Origin: Methylophilus sp. TWE2
GTDB lineage: Bacteria > Pseudomonadota > Gammaproteobacteria > Burkholderiales > Methylophilaceae
DNA length: 64,000 nt
Direction: 5' to 3'
NCBI RefSeq assembly: GCF_001183865.1
Contig: NZ_CP012020.1
Span: forward strand, 2,227,839 to 2,291,838
The notes under the pieces are model-generated. The model did no database searches. It was not told where the DNA came from and saw nothing but the letters and a program-made list of their open reading frames with translations. The translations under genes were made by a program, and so were the position numbers. This document shows, in pieces, positions 16,740-26,092 of this stretch (position 1 is its first letter; each line of letters starts with the position of its first letter).

Positions 16740-18919
16740 TGCTTGTTGCGGCTGCCCGTGTGTTTTTTCGGGCTGGCAAAGCTTTTGGTCTGGTTAAAAC
16801 CTTTAGGCATAGGCTTGGCCTGGAAGCGGCTACCATCAGACTGCACAATTTTAGGCAAGACCGCGGGCTGGTAAGCTGGCACCAGGTGTTTTTTACCATT
16901 ACCGATCAAGTCTGCACGGCCCATTTTTTTCAGCGCTTCGCGCAACATGGGCCAGTTTTGCGGGTCATGGTAACGGATAAAGGCTTTATGCAGTTTACGG
17001 ATGGTTCCTGTTTTGGGGATGGGAACAGGCTCAGAATCAGCCGTCACTTTGCGCAAGGGATTCTTGCCACTGTGATACATGGCCGTCGCCATCGCCATCG
17101 GGGTTGGCGTAAATGTTTGCACCTGGTCCAGGCGGAAATCGTTACGCTTCAACCATAAGGCCAGGTTGACCATATCCTCATCTGTCGTCCCGGGATGCGC
17201 CGCAATAAAATACGGGATCAGGTATTGCTTTTTACCGGCTTCGGCACTGAATTTTTCAAACATGCGCTTGAACTCATCATAAGCACCCATGCCGGGTTTC
17301 ATCATTTTACTTAACACATTCTCTTCAGAATGCTCTGGTGCAATTTTTAAGTAGCCACCGACATGGTGCTGTACCAGTTCCTTCACATACTCGGGTGACT
17401 TCACGGCAAGGTCATAGCGCAAGCCCGAACCGATCAGGATTTTTTTCACGCCACGCAGGTTGCGTGCCTTGCGATACAACTGTATCAATGCCGAATGGTC
17501 AGTATTGAGGTTTTCACAGACACCAGGATAGACGCAAGACAATTTGCGGCAATTTTTCTCAATTTCTTCAGACTTGCAGGATAAACGGTACATATTGGCC
17601 GTCGGGCCGCCCAGGTCAGAAATCACGCCGGTAAAGCCATCGACCTTGTCACGGATTTCTTCAATCTCGCGCAAAATAGAATCTTCAGAACGGCTCTGGA
17701 TAATACGTCCCTCGTGCTCGGTAATCGAACAGAATGTACAACCGCCAAAACAGCCGCGCATGATATTGACCGAAAAGCGGATCATTTGCCAGGCAGGAAT
17801 ATTGGCACCTTGATAGGCCGGATGCGGCATACGCGCATACGGCAAGTCGTAGACGTAATCCATCTCCTTGGTAGTCAGCGGGATGGGGGGCGGATTGAGC
17901 CAGACTTCACGGTTGCCATGCCTTTGCACCAGTGCGCGTGCATTACCGGGGTTGGCTTCCAGATGCAGCACGCGTGAGGCATGCGCATACATCACCGGGT
18001 CATTCACCACCTCTTCATAGGAAGGCATGCGGATGACCTGGCGGTCACGTGGTATCTTGGCCGCTTTGAGCGGTAGCGGCAAGCTGATCGTGGGTGCAGT
18101 CTCACCAGCTTTCTCATCGGTTGCACAGCTGGCATCGCCCTTACCCATTTTCATGGCATAAGGATCTTCGTGCTTCTCTACGACGCCAGGCCTGTCCAGG
18201 CGTGTAGAAGGGACTTCCACAAAATCATCCGGCACTTGTTTGCGTATAAACGCCGTACCACGGATATCCTGAATCTCGTGAATGGCTTCACCGCGCGCAA
18301 TCCGGTGCGAAAGCTCGACGATGGCACGCTCGGCATTGCCGTATACCAACAAGTCTGCTTTGGAATCAATCAGAATAGAGCGGCGAACTTTGTCCGACCA
18401 GTAATCATAATGGGCAATCCGACGCAGGCTGGCCTCAATACTACCAATCACTAGTGGCACATCGGAATAAGCTTCCTTGCAGCGTTGCGAGTACACCAAT
18501 ACGGCACGGTCCGGACGTTTATTCGCCTCGGCATTGGGCGTATACGCATCGTCGGAACGGATTTTACGGTCCGCCGTGTAGCGGTTGACCATACTATCCA
18601 TATTGCCTGCCGTCACCCCGAAGTACAGATTGGGTTTACCCAGCACCTTAAATGGTTCGGCCGATTGCCAGTCCGGCTGCGCAATAATACCGACGCGAAA
18701 GCCCTGTGCTTCAAGCAAACGCCCGATCAGGGCCACACCAAAGCTGGGATGATCAATATACGCATCGCCACTCACCAGAATAATGTCGCAACTATCCCAG
18801 CCCAACGCATCCATTTCTGCTCGGCTCATGGGCAGCACGGGCGCGGTCCCGAAACGCTTGGCCCAATAAGGGCGATAGCTGTTAACAGGTTTGGCAGTAA
18901 GGGAGGTGTAGATTTCCAC
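16736..18919 (-). CDS. ygiQ: YgiQ-family radical SAM protein
   Basis: 727 aa. An N-terminal YgiQ domain ([56 protein letters not shown] stretch) is followed by a radical SAM core. The core carries the iron-sulfur motif CFGGCTFC (Cys-X3-Cys-X2-Cys, near residue 390) within [20 protein letters not shown]. The basic tail is typical of the family. YgiQ proteins are UPF0313 members whose reaction is still unknown. Its stop overlaps that of the convergent DUF2235 gene by four bases. Confidence 0.92.
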   Translation of the reverse strand: MEIYTSLTAKPVNSYRPYWAKRFGTAPVLPMSRAEMDALGWDSCDIILVSGDAYIDHPSFGVALIGRLLEAQGFRVGIIAQPDWQSAEPFKVLGKPNLYFGVTAGNMDSMVNRYTADRKIRSDDAYTPNAEANKRPDRAVLVYSQRCKEAYSDVPLVIGSIEASLRRIAHYDYWSDKVRRSILIDSKADLLVYGNAERAIVELSHRIARGEAIHEIQDIRGTAFIRKQVPDDFVEVPSTRLDRPGVVEKHEDPYAMKMGKGDASCATDEKAGETAPTISLPLPLKAAKIPRDRQVIRMPSYEEVVNDPVMYAHASRVLHLEANPGNARALVQRHGNREVWLNPPPIPLTTKEMDYVYDLPYARMPHPAYQGANIPAWQMIRFSVNIMRGCFGGCTFCSITEHEGRIIQSRSEDSILREIEEIRDKVDGFTGVISDLGGPTANMYRLSCKSEEIEKNCRKLSCVYPGVCENLNTDHSALIQLYRKARNLRGVKKILIGSGLRYDLAVKSPEYVKELVQHHVGGYLKIAPEHSEENVLSKMMKPGMGAYDEFKRMFEKFSAEAGKKQYLIPYFIAAHPGTTDEDMVNLALWLKRNDFRLDQVQTFTPTPMAMATAMYHSGKNPLRKVTADSEPVPIPKTGTIRKLHKAFIRYHDPQNWPMLREALKKMGRADLIGNGKKHLVPAYQPAVLPKIVQSDGSRFQAKPMPKGFNQTKSFASPKKHTGSRNKH

Positions 18920-19200
18920 GCGAGGTGACCAGCAATGCTTGAGAGTTGCGCATTTTACGCGTTAATTGATTGATTTGAAATCGTTTTTTAATAGAATTTA
19001 TCGTCCGACAGCGACCATATGGACAAAAGCATGTTTAGAACGCTGTTAGGCCGGATGTCTTATATAAGTCGAGGGTCATTAAAAAATACTTACATATTGC
19101 CTGCACACCCTTATTTCCGATTGCAGCCAGCGTCAAAGCCCTGTATAACCTTACAGGTATCAAGGGGATATTTTTTATATAATAATTACATATTTTAACA
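18920..19200. other. Intergenic region between divergent ygiQ and the GGDEF-EAL gene
   Basis: A 281-base AT-rich spacer holding the promoters of both divergent genes. The last 40 bases before ATG 19201 are nearly all A/T, with no clear Shine-Dalgarno. No RNA gene or ORF with coding character was recognised here. Confidence 0.5.
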
Positions 19201-21987
19201 ATGAAGCATTACGCGTTATTCAAGAAAATCTTGTTGCCACTGGCAGCGTTCGGCCTGATCACTGGCCTCCTTTCATTTGCCTATATTTTCAATCACCACC
19301 TGAATGATATTGAAAGCAAAGCGCATGAAGAAACACAAAAACTCGCCAACCTCTTAATCACCGCCAGAACACTGGTCAGTGAGCATGTGCTTTCGAGCAT
19401 GGCCTTACTCAAACAGTATGCCTCAGTGGAAGGTGCCCCCAACATCCAAGGGGTCACAGACATGCTGGGCACGACAGTACCCAATTTGCGTTTTGGTGAT
19501 ATTGAACAGACTGGCCGAACGATTCTGGTGGATTCTGTGACCCGCATTGGTAGCGGCACAGCCACCATCTTTGTCAAACGCGGCCGGCAGTTTTTACGCA
19601 TAGCCACTAACGTCAAAAAAGCCGATGGCAGCAATGCTTTCGGAACGGAGTTGAGCCCGTCTGGCAGGGCCATTGAGAGCCTGCTTAACGACCAAACCTA
19701 TTACGGCGTGGTAGATATTCTTGGGGAAGCCTACCTCTCGCGCTACGAGCCTATGCACGACGAAAAAGGCAAACTCATTGGCGCCTGGTATGTGGGCTAT
19801 AAGCTGGATTTTAATGCGCTTGACCAAGCAATCCGCCAATGGGGATTTATGGAAAAAGGGTTTGTCGCCATTACAGATGGTCGCGGTAAAATCCGCTTCC
19901 TCACGGAAGGGATCACGCCATCGCAAGCAATATCGGCGCTGGAGGACAAACAGCATCAGTGGAAACGAATCAGTAAGGACGTGCCGGAATGGGATTTCCA
20001 GATCAATATCCTGTATCCGGTCAATGAGGCTTACTGGTCGGCCCTGGGTGCAGTGTCACCGGTCATGATCATTGCCTTCAGCCTAACGCTGGTGGTGCTC
20101 ATCGTGGTGGTTAGTGGGCTGCGGCGCTTTGTCTTGAATCCATTGGGGGGCGACCCCGACACTGCCAAACAGCTGTTGATGCGGATAGAACGCGGTGATT
20201 TTGAGGAAGATCATACGACTGCCGCCCCGGACACATTGATTGCCAACATGTTAAAAATGCGCCAGCGCCTGCGCGAAATGGTGAGCCAGATCCAGGCCAG
20301 CGCCAACCGGCTACAAGTGTCTGCCAGCGTGTTTGAGCACGCGCATGATGCCATCTTCATTACAGATCACCATGGCCTGATTGTGCAATGCAATCCGTCC
20401 TTCAGCGTGGTCACCGGCTACTCTTCGGCAGAAGCGATTGGCGAATTGCCCGCAGCACTGGGTATCGCCTGCCAGCTGCCTGACTTTTTTCAATCGCTTT
20501 ATACAGGCGAACAGGCTTTCAAAACATGGAAAGGTGAAGTATGGAACCGCCATCGTCTGGGGCATGATTACCTGGTGGAACTGGAACTGTCACCCGTACT
20601 TAACCAGGCGGGGGAGTTTCAGCATTATGTGGGCTTATTTTCCGACATTACACATGCCAAAGAGCAGCAGAACATGCTCGAGCATCTGGCGTACCATGAT
20701 GTATTAACACAATTACCAAACCGCGTGCTGTTTTCCAGTCGCTTGCAACAGGCCTTACTGGAAGCCGAACGCCAGCAATCCCTGGTGGCCATTTGTTACA
20801 TAGACCTGGACGACTTCAAGATTGTAAATGACCAATATGGCCATGAATATGGAGACAAGTTACTCATGCAACTGGCGACCAGGCTGACAGGGATACTTAA
20901 GCCACAAGATACCTTGGCCAGGCTGGGAGGAGATGAGTTTGCGATGCTGCTCTGTGGCGGTCGCACACAAGCTGAATATACACGTTTACTTAAAAAACTG
21001 CTGTCTGCCATTGAAAAACCCTTTACGGTGGATAAATTCAAATTCTCGATTTCGGCCAGCATCGGCTATACCCTCTATCCGACGGACCACAATCCCCCAG
21101 ACACCTTGCTGCGACATGCCGATCATGCCATGTACCATGCAAAGACCCATGGCGGGCACCAGTACCAGCTGTTTGACCTGGCTTCAGCACAGCAGTCCCA
21201 GCAACAGCAACTGCTACTGCGAGATTTACTCAACGCTATTCAGAACAACCACATCAAACTGGTCTACCAGCCACAGGTTTGCATGCGGTCTGGCAAGTTG
21301 TTCTGTTTTGAAGCGTTGCTGCGCTGGCAGCACCCGGTGCGTGGCCTGCTCTTCCCCAAGGACTTTCTAGATGCCGTGGAACATACAACCATGATTATTG
21401 ATATTGGCAACTGGGTGATTGAAGAGAGTCTGCGCCAACTCACCGAGTGGCAAGACCAGGGCCTGCATACGCAAGTATCGGTGAACATTGCCGCACAGCA
21501 TTTGATGCATAAACAATTTCCGGACCACCTGGCCGCTTTATTTAAAAAGTATGCCCGGATCACTCCACAGCAATTGCACATCGAGATTACCGAAAGTGCC
21601 GCAATCAGTGACTTTTCCCGTGTGAACCGTGTCATCCAGCAATGTCAGTCGTTGGGCGTAGCGTTCTCAATCGACGACTTTGGTTCGGGCTATTCTTCAT
21701 TGATTTACTTGCGTCGCCTGCCGGTCAATATCATCAAGATAGACCAGTCATTTGTGCATAATATGCTCAGCAACCAGGAGGATATGGCGGTGATCCGGGG
21801 TGTCATTACCCTAAGCCGTGAATTTGGCCGTAAAGTCATTGCAGAAGGCGTAGAACAAGCCGAGCAGGCTCGCATTCTGGCAGGACTGGGATGCGATTAT
21901 GCGCAAGGGTATGGCATCGCGCGTGGCATGCCTGGTCACAAGGTTATAGAATGGGCAGGTAAGCACGACCCTTACGAATTTAGCTGA
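19201..21987 (+). CDS. Cache-PAS-GGDEF-EAL cyclic-di-GMP signalling protein
   Basis: 928 aa. TM1 is near residues 8-30. A periplasmic Cache_3/Cache_2-like domain (GTATIFVKRGRQFLRIATNV, YYGVVDILGEAYLSRYEPM, LIGAWYVGYKLDFN) is followed by TM2 near residue 290. A short HAMP-like linker leads to a PAS domain (FEHAHDAIFITDHHGLIVQC, NPSFSVVTGYS). GGDEF is intact near residue 576 (LARLGGDEFAMLL). The EAL domain is also intact: EALLRWQHP near residue 703, IEITESA, IDDFGSGYSSL, and IAEGVE. It could therefore both make and degrade c-di-GMP. The periplasmic ligand is unknown, though Cache domains often bind carboxylates. Confidence 0.93.
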   Translation: MKHYALFKKILLPLAAFGLITGLLSFAYIFNHHLNDIESKAHEETQKLANLLITARTLVSEHVLSSMALLKQYASVEGAPNIQGVTDMLGTTVPNLRFGDIEQTGRTILVDSVTRIGSGTATIFVKRGRQFLRIATNVKKADGSNAFGTELSPSGRAIESLLNDQTYYGVVDILGEAYLSRYEPMHDEKGKLIGAWYVGYKLDFNALDQAIRQWGFMEKGFVAITDGRGKIRFLTEGITPSQAISALEDKQHQWKRISKDVPEWDFQINILYPVNEAYWSALGAVSPVMIIAFSLTLVVLIVVVSGLRRFVLNPLGGDPDTAKQLLMRIERGDFEEDHTTAAPDTLIANMLKMRQRLREMVSQIQASANRLQVSASVFEHAHDAIFITDHHGLIVQCNPSFSVVTGYSSAEAIGELPAALGIACQLPDFFQSLYTGEQAFKTWKGEVWNRHRLGHDYLVELELSPVLNQAGEFQHYVGLFSDITHAKEQQNMLEHLAYHDVLTQLPNRVLFSSRLQQALLEAERQQSLVAICYIDLDDFKIVNDQYGHEYGDKLLMQLATRLTGILKPQDTLARLGGDEFAMLLCGGRTQAEYTRLLKKLLSAIEKPFTVDKFKFSISASIGYTLYPTDHNPPDTLLRHADHAMYHAKTHGGHQYQLFDLASAQQSQQQQLLLRDLLNAIQNNHIKLVYQPQVCMRSGKLFCFEALLRWQHPVRGLLFPKDFLDAVEHTTMIIDIGNWVIEESLRQLTEWQDQGLHTQVSVNIAAQHLMHKQFPDHLAALFKKYARITPQQLHIEITESAAISDFSRVNRVIQQCQSLGVAFSIDDFGSGYSSLIYLRRLPVNIIKIDQSFVHNMLSNQEDMAVIRGVITLSREFGRKVIAEGVEQAEQARILAGLGCDYAQGYGIARGMPGHKVIEWAGKHDPYEFS

Positions 21988-21988
21988 C

Positions 21989-22168
21989 GGGCACTTCTAT
22001 AAATTCAACTTCCGTTACCATACTGCGTTGATCATAAAAAATTTCTCCTTAAATATAAACTATATGCGGCGTCAAATGGGGTATGCAGGCAATGCGTGAA
22101 ACGCATGCTCGCAAAATTTTTCAATCGCGCCTTGTCTGGCTTAGCAATTTGAATTTATAGGAGCGCCC
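21989..22168 (+). repeat. Dispersed intergenic repeat, copy B (MITE-like with inverted ends)
   Basis: 180 bases. The left end GGGCACTTCTATAAATTCAA (from 21989) is an imperfect inverted copy of the right end, TTGAATTTATAGGAGCGCCC (to 22168). Inside are AACTATATGCG and the hairpin ATGCGT-GAA-ACGCAT shared with copy A, and a TCGCGCCTTGTCTGGCTTAG block shared with copies A and C. The element fills the space between the GGDEF-EAL stop and aat and may supply or separate transcription signals. Confidence 0.7.
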
Positions 22169-22176
22169 TGACGTTT

Positions 22177-22875
22177 ATGCACGAACACTACTACCCCCTG
22201 CCAGGAGGGCCAGTCCTTATTCTGGGCAGAGAAACGCCTTTTCCGCCCTTGCAGCAAGCCCTGACCGACCCCAATGGCTTGATTGCAATCGGTGGCGATT
22301 TACAGCCGGAAAGGCTGATCGCTGCCTATAAACAGGGTATATTCCCGTGGTTCAGCCCAGAAGAGCCCATCCTCTGGTGGAGCCCTGACCCGCGCATGGT
22401 CCTGTTTCCAGAATCCCTCAACATCAACCGTTCATTACGCAAAGTCATCCAACAGCGTCCATTCGACATCCGTTTCAATACCGACTTCAAACAAGTGATG
22501 CAGGCTTGCGCACAAACACCCCGTCCAGGTCAGCCGGGCACTTGGATTTCAGACGACATGGTAGAGGCCTACCATCAGCTACACCTCATGGGTTATGCCC
22601 ATAGCGTGGAGGCCTGGCAACAGGGCCAACTGGTTGGCGGCTGTTATGGGGTCAAAATTGGCCGCATGTTTTATGGTGAAAGCATGTTTCATCATGTCAG
22701 CAACGCCTCCAAAGTAGCGTTTGCCCATCTGGTGCAATGGTTAAACGCACAACAAGTCGGTATGATAGATTGTCAGATGCATACACCGCTACTGGCGGGT
22801 TTTGGTGCATATGAAATACCGAGAGACCGATTTATCGCACAATTGAACGAGCTAGTGCAATATGACGCTACCTAA
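22177..22875 (+). CDS. aat: Leucyl/phenylalanyl-tRNA--protein transferase
   Basis: Adds Leu or Phe from aminoacyl-tRNA to proteins with N-terminal Lys/Arg, marking them for ClpS/ClpAP degradation. 232 aa, normal length. Family motifs are complete: GLIAIGGDLQPERLIAAYKQGIFPWF, ILWWSPDPRMVLFPE, GTWISDDMVEAYHQLHLMGYAHSVE, GGCYGVKIGRMFYGESMFH and MIDCQMHTPLLAGFGA. Its 3' end overlaps bpt by 14 bases, so the two N-degron enzymes are translationally coupled. Confidence 0.96.
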   Translation: MHEHYYPLPGGPVLILGRETPFPPLQQALTDPNGLIAIGGDLQPERLIAAYKQGIFPWFSPEEPILWWSPDPRMVLFPESLNINRSLRKVIQQRPFDIRFNTDFKQVMQACAQTPRPGQPGTWISDDMVEAYHQLHLMGYAHSVEAWQQGQLVGGCYGVKIGRMFYGESMFHHVSNASKVAFAHLVQWLNAQQVGMIDCQMHTPLLAGFGAYEIPRDRFIAQLNELVQYDAT

Positions 22876-23590
22876 TGATGCCCCGCTGCAAAAGCTGCAG
22901 TTTTATGTCACCACAGCCTATCCATGTGGTTACCTGCCCAAGAAACTGGCACAAAGCCTGATTGCCACACCGCAGAACCTGGTGGATGACACCGTTTATA
23001 GCGGATTGATTCAACAGGGCTTCAGACGGAGCGGCAAGTTTGCTTACCGCCCCCATTGCGAGCATTGCAATGCCTGCATTTCCGTACGCCTGCCCGTGAA
23101 TGAGTTCCAGGCCACGCGCAGCCAACTGCGTGCGTTTAAAAAACACGCAGACCTTCAAGTCTCTATTGTCGAAGCGAATTATCACGAAGAGCATTTTGCC
23201 TTATATCAGGCCTACCAGGCACAACGTCACCATCAGGGGCCTGATCATTCTGCAGAGCTGGAAGATGAAGCTGCACAGTATCAACAGTTCTTGTGCCAGA
23301 GCAATGTGGATAGCCTGATGGTGGAGTTTCGTGATGCGCAACAGACCCTCAAAATGGTGAGTGTCATCGACGTTGTCCTTGATGGTTTGTCTGCGGTATA
23401 TACATTTTATGATGCTAACGATAAAGCCAGCTATGGCACCTATAGCATATTGTGGCAAATCGAGTGGGCCAAACAACTCAACCTGCCTTATTTATATTTA
23501 GGCTATTGGATCGCCGACAGCCAGAAAATGACCTACAAACAGCAGTTCCAGCCGCAAGAAAAACTGGTGGATGGTGAGTGGATTCGTTAG
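22862..23590 (+). CDS. bpt: Aspartate/glutamate leucyltransferase (Bpt)
   Basis: Transfers Leu from leucyl-tRNA to N-terminal Asp/Glu. 242 aa. The N-terminal Cys-rich element (TAYPCGYLP, then RPHCEHCNACISVRLPV) and FRRSGKFAYRP are typical of the ATE/Bpt family, as is the C-terminal GNAT-like part with LDGLSAVYTFYD, SYGTYSILWQIEWAK and YLYLGYWI. The aat-bpt order is widespread in proteobacteria. Confidence 0.95.
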   Translation: MTLPNDAPLQKLQFYVTTAYPCGYLPKKLAQSLIATPQNLVDDTVYSGLIQQGFRRSGKFAYRPHCEHCNACISVRLPVNEFQATRSQLRAFKKHADLQVSIVEANYHEEHFALYQAYQAQRHHQGPDHSAELEDEAAQYQQFLCQSNVDSLMVEFRDAQQTLKMVSVIDVVLDGLSAVYTFYDANDKASYGTYSILWQIEWAKQLNLPYLYLGYWIADSQKMTYKQQFQPQEKLVDGEWIR

Positions 23591-23608
23591 GCCTGGATCT
23601 TGTAACAG

Positions 23609-24109
23609 ATGCAGATGACACAAACAGTCCAGTCCCTCGCCAAACAGTTTTGCATGGGTTCGTATGTCAACGCGGTGGATGCCCCGCTCTGGCGCGAAAC
23701 GTTCAACTATCTGTCTCAACTCAAAGATGATTCCGCTTTTCAGAAAGCGAAAATAGCCACGTTGTGGATGCAGTACGGCGGTGACTTGCGTGCAAAAATC
23801 CGGGACGACGATTTGATACTGGCGGTACTCAGAAAGGCCTTGCCGGGTTACAACGGGGAAGGATTAAACTTGTATCGCGGCGAATGCTGGTTTTTATTTG
23901 ACCAGCACCAGATCGGTTTCTGCTGGACACCTTCGCAAACGTTTGCCACCAGTTATGCCAAAGGCCTCAATGCGGTCGACTCCGGTGGTGTTTTGCTCAG
24001 GTGTTACGCCCCTACCGAAGCGATTCTGGCCATGGAAAATAATGTCTTCGTCTGTGATACTAGCCGCTTGTTGCGCCTGACCACACTGGAACTCTTTCCA
24101 AAGCTATAA
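23609..24109 (+). CDS. Putative ADP-ribosyltransferase-fold protein, unknown function
   Basis: 166 aa with no signal peptide. The second half looks like an R-S-E-type ADP-ribosyltransferase core: LYRGECW (Arg), then GFCWTPSQTFATSYAKG (Ser/Thr strand and helix), then GGVLLRCYAPTEAILAMENN, where a Glu lies in the position expected for the third motif. Many ART-like proteins share the order L-Y-R-G, G-x-x-W-T-x-x-x-x-x-A, v-L-r-x-x-x-x-x-x-x-I-L-A. This is pattern recognition only; the final ExE is not canonical and activity may be absent. It follows bpt by 18 bases on the same strand, likely the same operon. Confidence 0.5.
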   Translation: MQMTQTVQSLAKQFCMGSYVNAVDAPLWRETFNYLSQLKDDSAFQKAKIATLWMQYGGDLRAKIRDDDLILAVLRKALPGYNGEGLNLYRGECWFLFDQHQIGFCWTPSQTFATSYAKGLNAVDSGGVLLRCYAPTEAILAMENNVFVCDTSRLLRLTTLELFPKL

Positions 24110-24112
24110 CTG

Positions 24113-24751
24113 CTATTTACCCCACTGACCATAACCGGTGAACTGGGCATGTACCTCGCGCATCTGTTCAGACGTCAGCAGTTTGACCTCACCCAACTTC
24201 AATAGCCGCCAATACTGCTCACACAGGTTCTCAACTTCCACCGCAATCGCCAGCGCTTGTGGCAGAGTCTTACCCACCGCAATCATGCCGTGGTGCGCCA
24301 ACAGGCAAGCCTTACGATCTTGCAAGGCAGCAACGGCACTGTCGGACAAGGCCTGTGTCCCGAACAAGGCATAGGGGGCACAACGGATATCATCGCCGCC
24401 GACTGTTGCAATCATGTAATGAAAAGGTGGCACGTTGCGCCCCATGCAAGCGATGGTGGTAGAGAACATGCTGTGGCTATGGACAACGGCGCCCATTTCT
24501 GGCCTGGCCAGCAAAATATCGCGGTGAAAACGCCATTCACTGGAAGGTTTCTTACCAGCTTCCGGCCTACCCTCCCAGTCCATGTACACCATACTGTTTG
24601 CGGTCAACTGCTCAACCGGGACCCCAGAGGGAGTGACCAGGAAACCATCGTCCAAGCGGATACTTGCATTCCCGGAGGTGCCTTTATTGAGCCCAGCCTC
24701 TGCCATCTTTTGTACGGCTAGCAGCAACTGCTCAGCAGGGGTGGGTGTCAT
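24113..24751 (-). CDS. Class II aldolase, FucA-like (probable 5-methylthioribulose-1-phosphate aldolase)
   Basis: 212 aa. It aligns with L-fuculose-1-phosphate aldolase throughout: GLNKGTSGNASIRL (phosphate binding), KPSSEWRFHRDIL (catalytic Glu), VVHSHSMFST (two Zn-binding His), HYMIATVGGDDIRCAPYALFG, and LLAHHGMIAVG (third His). The start overlaps the mtnA stop by four bases (ATGA), so it is coupled to methylthioribose-1-phosphate isomerase. FucA-type aldolases next to mtnA run the DHAP shunt: 5-methylthioribulose-1-phosphate is cleaved to dihydroxyacetone phosphate and methylthioacetaldehyde. The MtnB dehydratase is an alternative, but the motifs fit aldolase better. Confidence 0.82.
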   Translation of the reverse strand: MTPTPAEQLLLAVQKMAEAGLNKGTSGNASIRLDDGFLVTPSGVPVEQLTANSMVYMDWEGRPEAGKKPSSEWRFHRDILLARPEMGAVVHSHSMFSTTIACMGRNVPPFHYMIATVGGDDIRCAPYALFGTQALSDSAVAALQDRKACLLAHHGMIAVGKTLPQALAIAVEVENLCEQYWRLLKLGEVKLLTSEQMREVHAQFTGYGQWGK

Positions 24752-25821
24752 GTGGAAGGCTCCAAGGTGGTTAATTGGTTTGGAGAAAATACCCCCCGCT
24801 CGGTAATTATGCCTGTCACCAGCCTGGCCGGTGTCACGTCAAACGCAGGATTCAGCGCCTGACTTTCATGTGGAATCACACGCACCTGTTGCAACCGCCC
24901 ATCCTTTCCCTGGCCTTGCATATAAGCCACTTCATCGGCATCACGCATTTCAATGTCGATATCCGCTCCGCGGGCCAGTTGCCAGTCTATGGTGGGTGTA
25001 GGCACCGCCGCATAAAAAGGGATGTCCTGGTCAAAGGCTGCCAGGGCCTTCAAATAGGTACCAATCTTGTTGCAGACATCCCCGTGCCGTGACACCCGGT
25101 CTGCACCCACAATCACCATATCGACTTGCCCATGCTGCATCAGATGCCCACCCGCATTGTCTGCAATCACTGTATGCGGCACGCCATGCTGCGCCAGTTC
25201 CCAGGCGGTCAGGCTGGCACCCTGGTTGCGCGGGCGTGTTTCGTCTACCCATACATGCACCTTCAGGCCGGCATCATGCGCAGCGTAAATCGGCGCCAGC
25301 GCTGTTCCGCCATCCACCGTCGCCAGCCACCCAGCGTTGCAATGGGTCAGGATATTCACTACCTGCTGAGGATTAATACCCGCTTTTGATTCAATCAACA
25401 TTTTGCCATGCTGGCCAATCGCCAGGTTCTGCGCCACATCTTCATCAGCGATTTCTGCAGCCATCTGCCAGGCATGTGCTGCGCGTGCCGACACTGGTAA
25501 AGCCTGCAATTGTTGCTGCATACGTGTAGCCGCCCATGCCAGGTTAACGGCAGTCGGCCTGGTCGCAATCAATTCTTTCACAACAGCATTTAATTGCTGG
25601 TCTGTGGCAACAGCCTGTATCCCTAGTGCAACACCGTATGCAGCTGTGGCTCCTATCAGTGGCGCGCCGCGCACTTGCATGCTGCGGATGGCATGGCAAA
25701 TTTCCGGCAGGGTCGTCACGGTGACGGTCACAAATTCAAAAGGCAGGCGTGTTTGGTCTATGAGGCAGACAGCATTGGCTTCCTGCCAAATTGTACGAAA
25801 ATGTTGTTCATGAATACGCAT
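24748..25821 (-). CDS. mtnA: S-methyl-5-thioribose-1-phosphate isomerase
   Basis: Isomerises methylthioribose-1-phosphate to methylthioribulose-1-phosphate in the salvage of methylthioadenosine. 357 aa, normal. Signatures: MQVRGAPLIGATAAYGVALG, ILTHCNAGWLATVDGGTALAP (catalytic Cys), VDETRPRNQGASLTAWEL, and VGADRVSRHGDVCNKIGTY (catalytic Asp). It lies upstream of and overlaps the FucA-like aldolase. No mtnC, mtnD, mtnK or mtnP is in the window, so substrate probably arrives via a phosphorylase or nucleosidase/kinase encoded elsewhere. Confidence 0.95.
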   Translation of the reverse strand: MRIHEQHFRTIWQEANAVCLIDQTRLPFEFVTVTVTTLPEICHAIRSMQVRGAPLIGATAAYGVALGIQAVATDQQLNAVVKELIATRPTAVNLAWAATRMQQQLQALPVSARAAHAWQMAAEIADEDVAQNLAIGQHGKMLIESKAGINPQQVVNILTHCNAGWLATVDGGTALAPIYAAHDAGLKVHVWVDETRPRNQGASLTAWELAQHGVPHTVIADNAGGHLMQHGQVDMVIVGADRVSRHGDVCNKIGTYLKALAAFDQDIPFYAAVPTPTIDWQLARGADIDIEMRDADEVAYMQGQGKDGRLQQVRVIPHESQALNPAFDVTPARLVTGIITERGVFSPNQLTTLEPST

Positions 25822-26092
25822 GTAATGATGCCTGACGATGGAGAATCAATTGTTGTAAAGTTTGTAAAACCGCTTGCTTTTTTTGTAGGACAAACACTGT
25901 AAATTTCAATCCACAAAATCTGTGGATAACTTTGTGGATTGCTGTGTCTTAAAAACGTAACTTACCAATTTAAAAGGACTTTTTCCAAAAGTTCATTTTT
26001 TAATCTATTTTTTTATTCAATAAAATCAATGACTTAAAACTCACCACTATAATTGAAACACTTTCGTCACATTCTTAAAGTGTCACTTTAAG
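25822..26092. other. Intergenic region with three DnaA-box-like sites and an A/T-rich block
   Basis: 271 bases between the tatD stop and the mtnA start. TGTGGATAA at 25921-25929 is the exact reverse complement of the DnaA box TTATCCACA. CAATCCACA (25907-25915) and its complement TGTGGATTG (25933-25941) match 7 of 9 bases. ATCCACA-AAATC-TGTGGAT is a perfect inverted repeat. An A/T-rich segment follows to about 26070. The region must also contain the mtnA promoter. Confidence 0.55.

Noticed and set aside
19040..19060. A GTTAGGC core-like site upstream of the GGDEF-EAL gene
   Set aside because: A single heptamer with no inverse core or stem nearby; chance occurrence.
25822..26092. Chromosomal replication origin
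   Set aside because: DnaA-box-like sites exist, but dnaA, dnaN, gidA, parAB or rpmH are not near. Reported only as a DnaA-box cluster.
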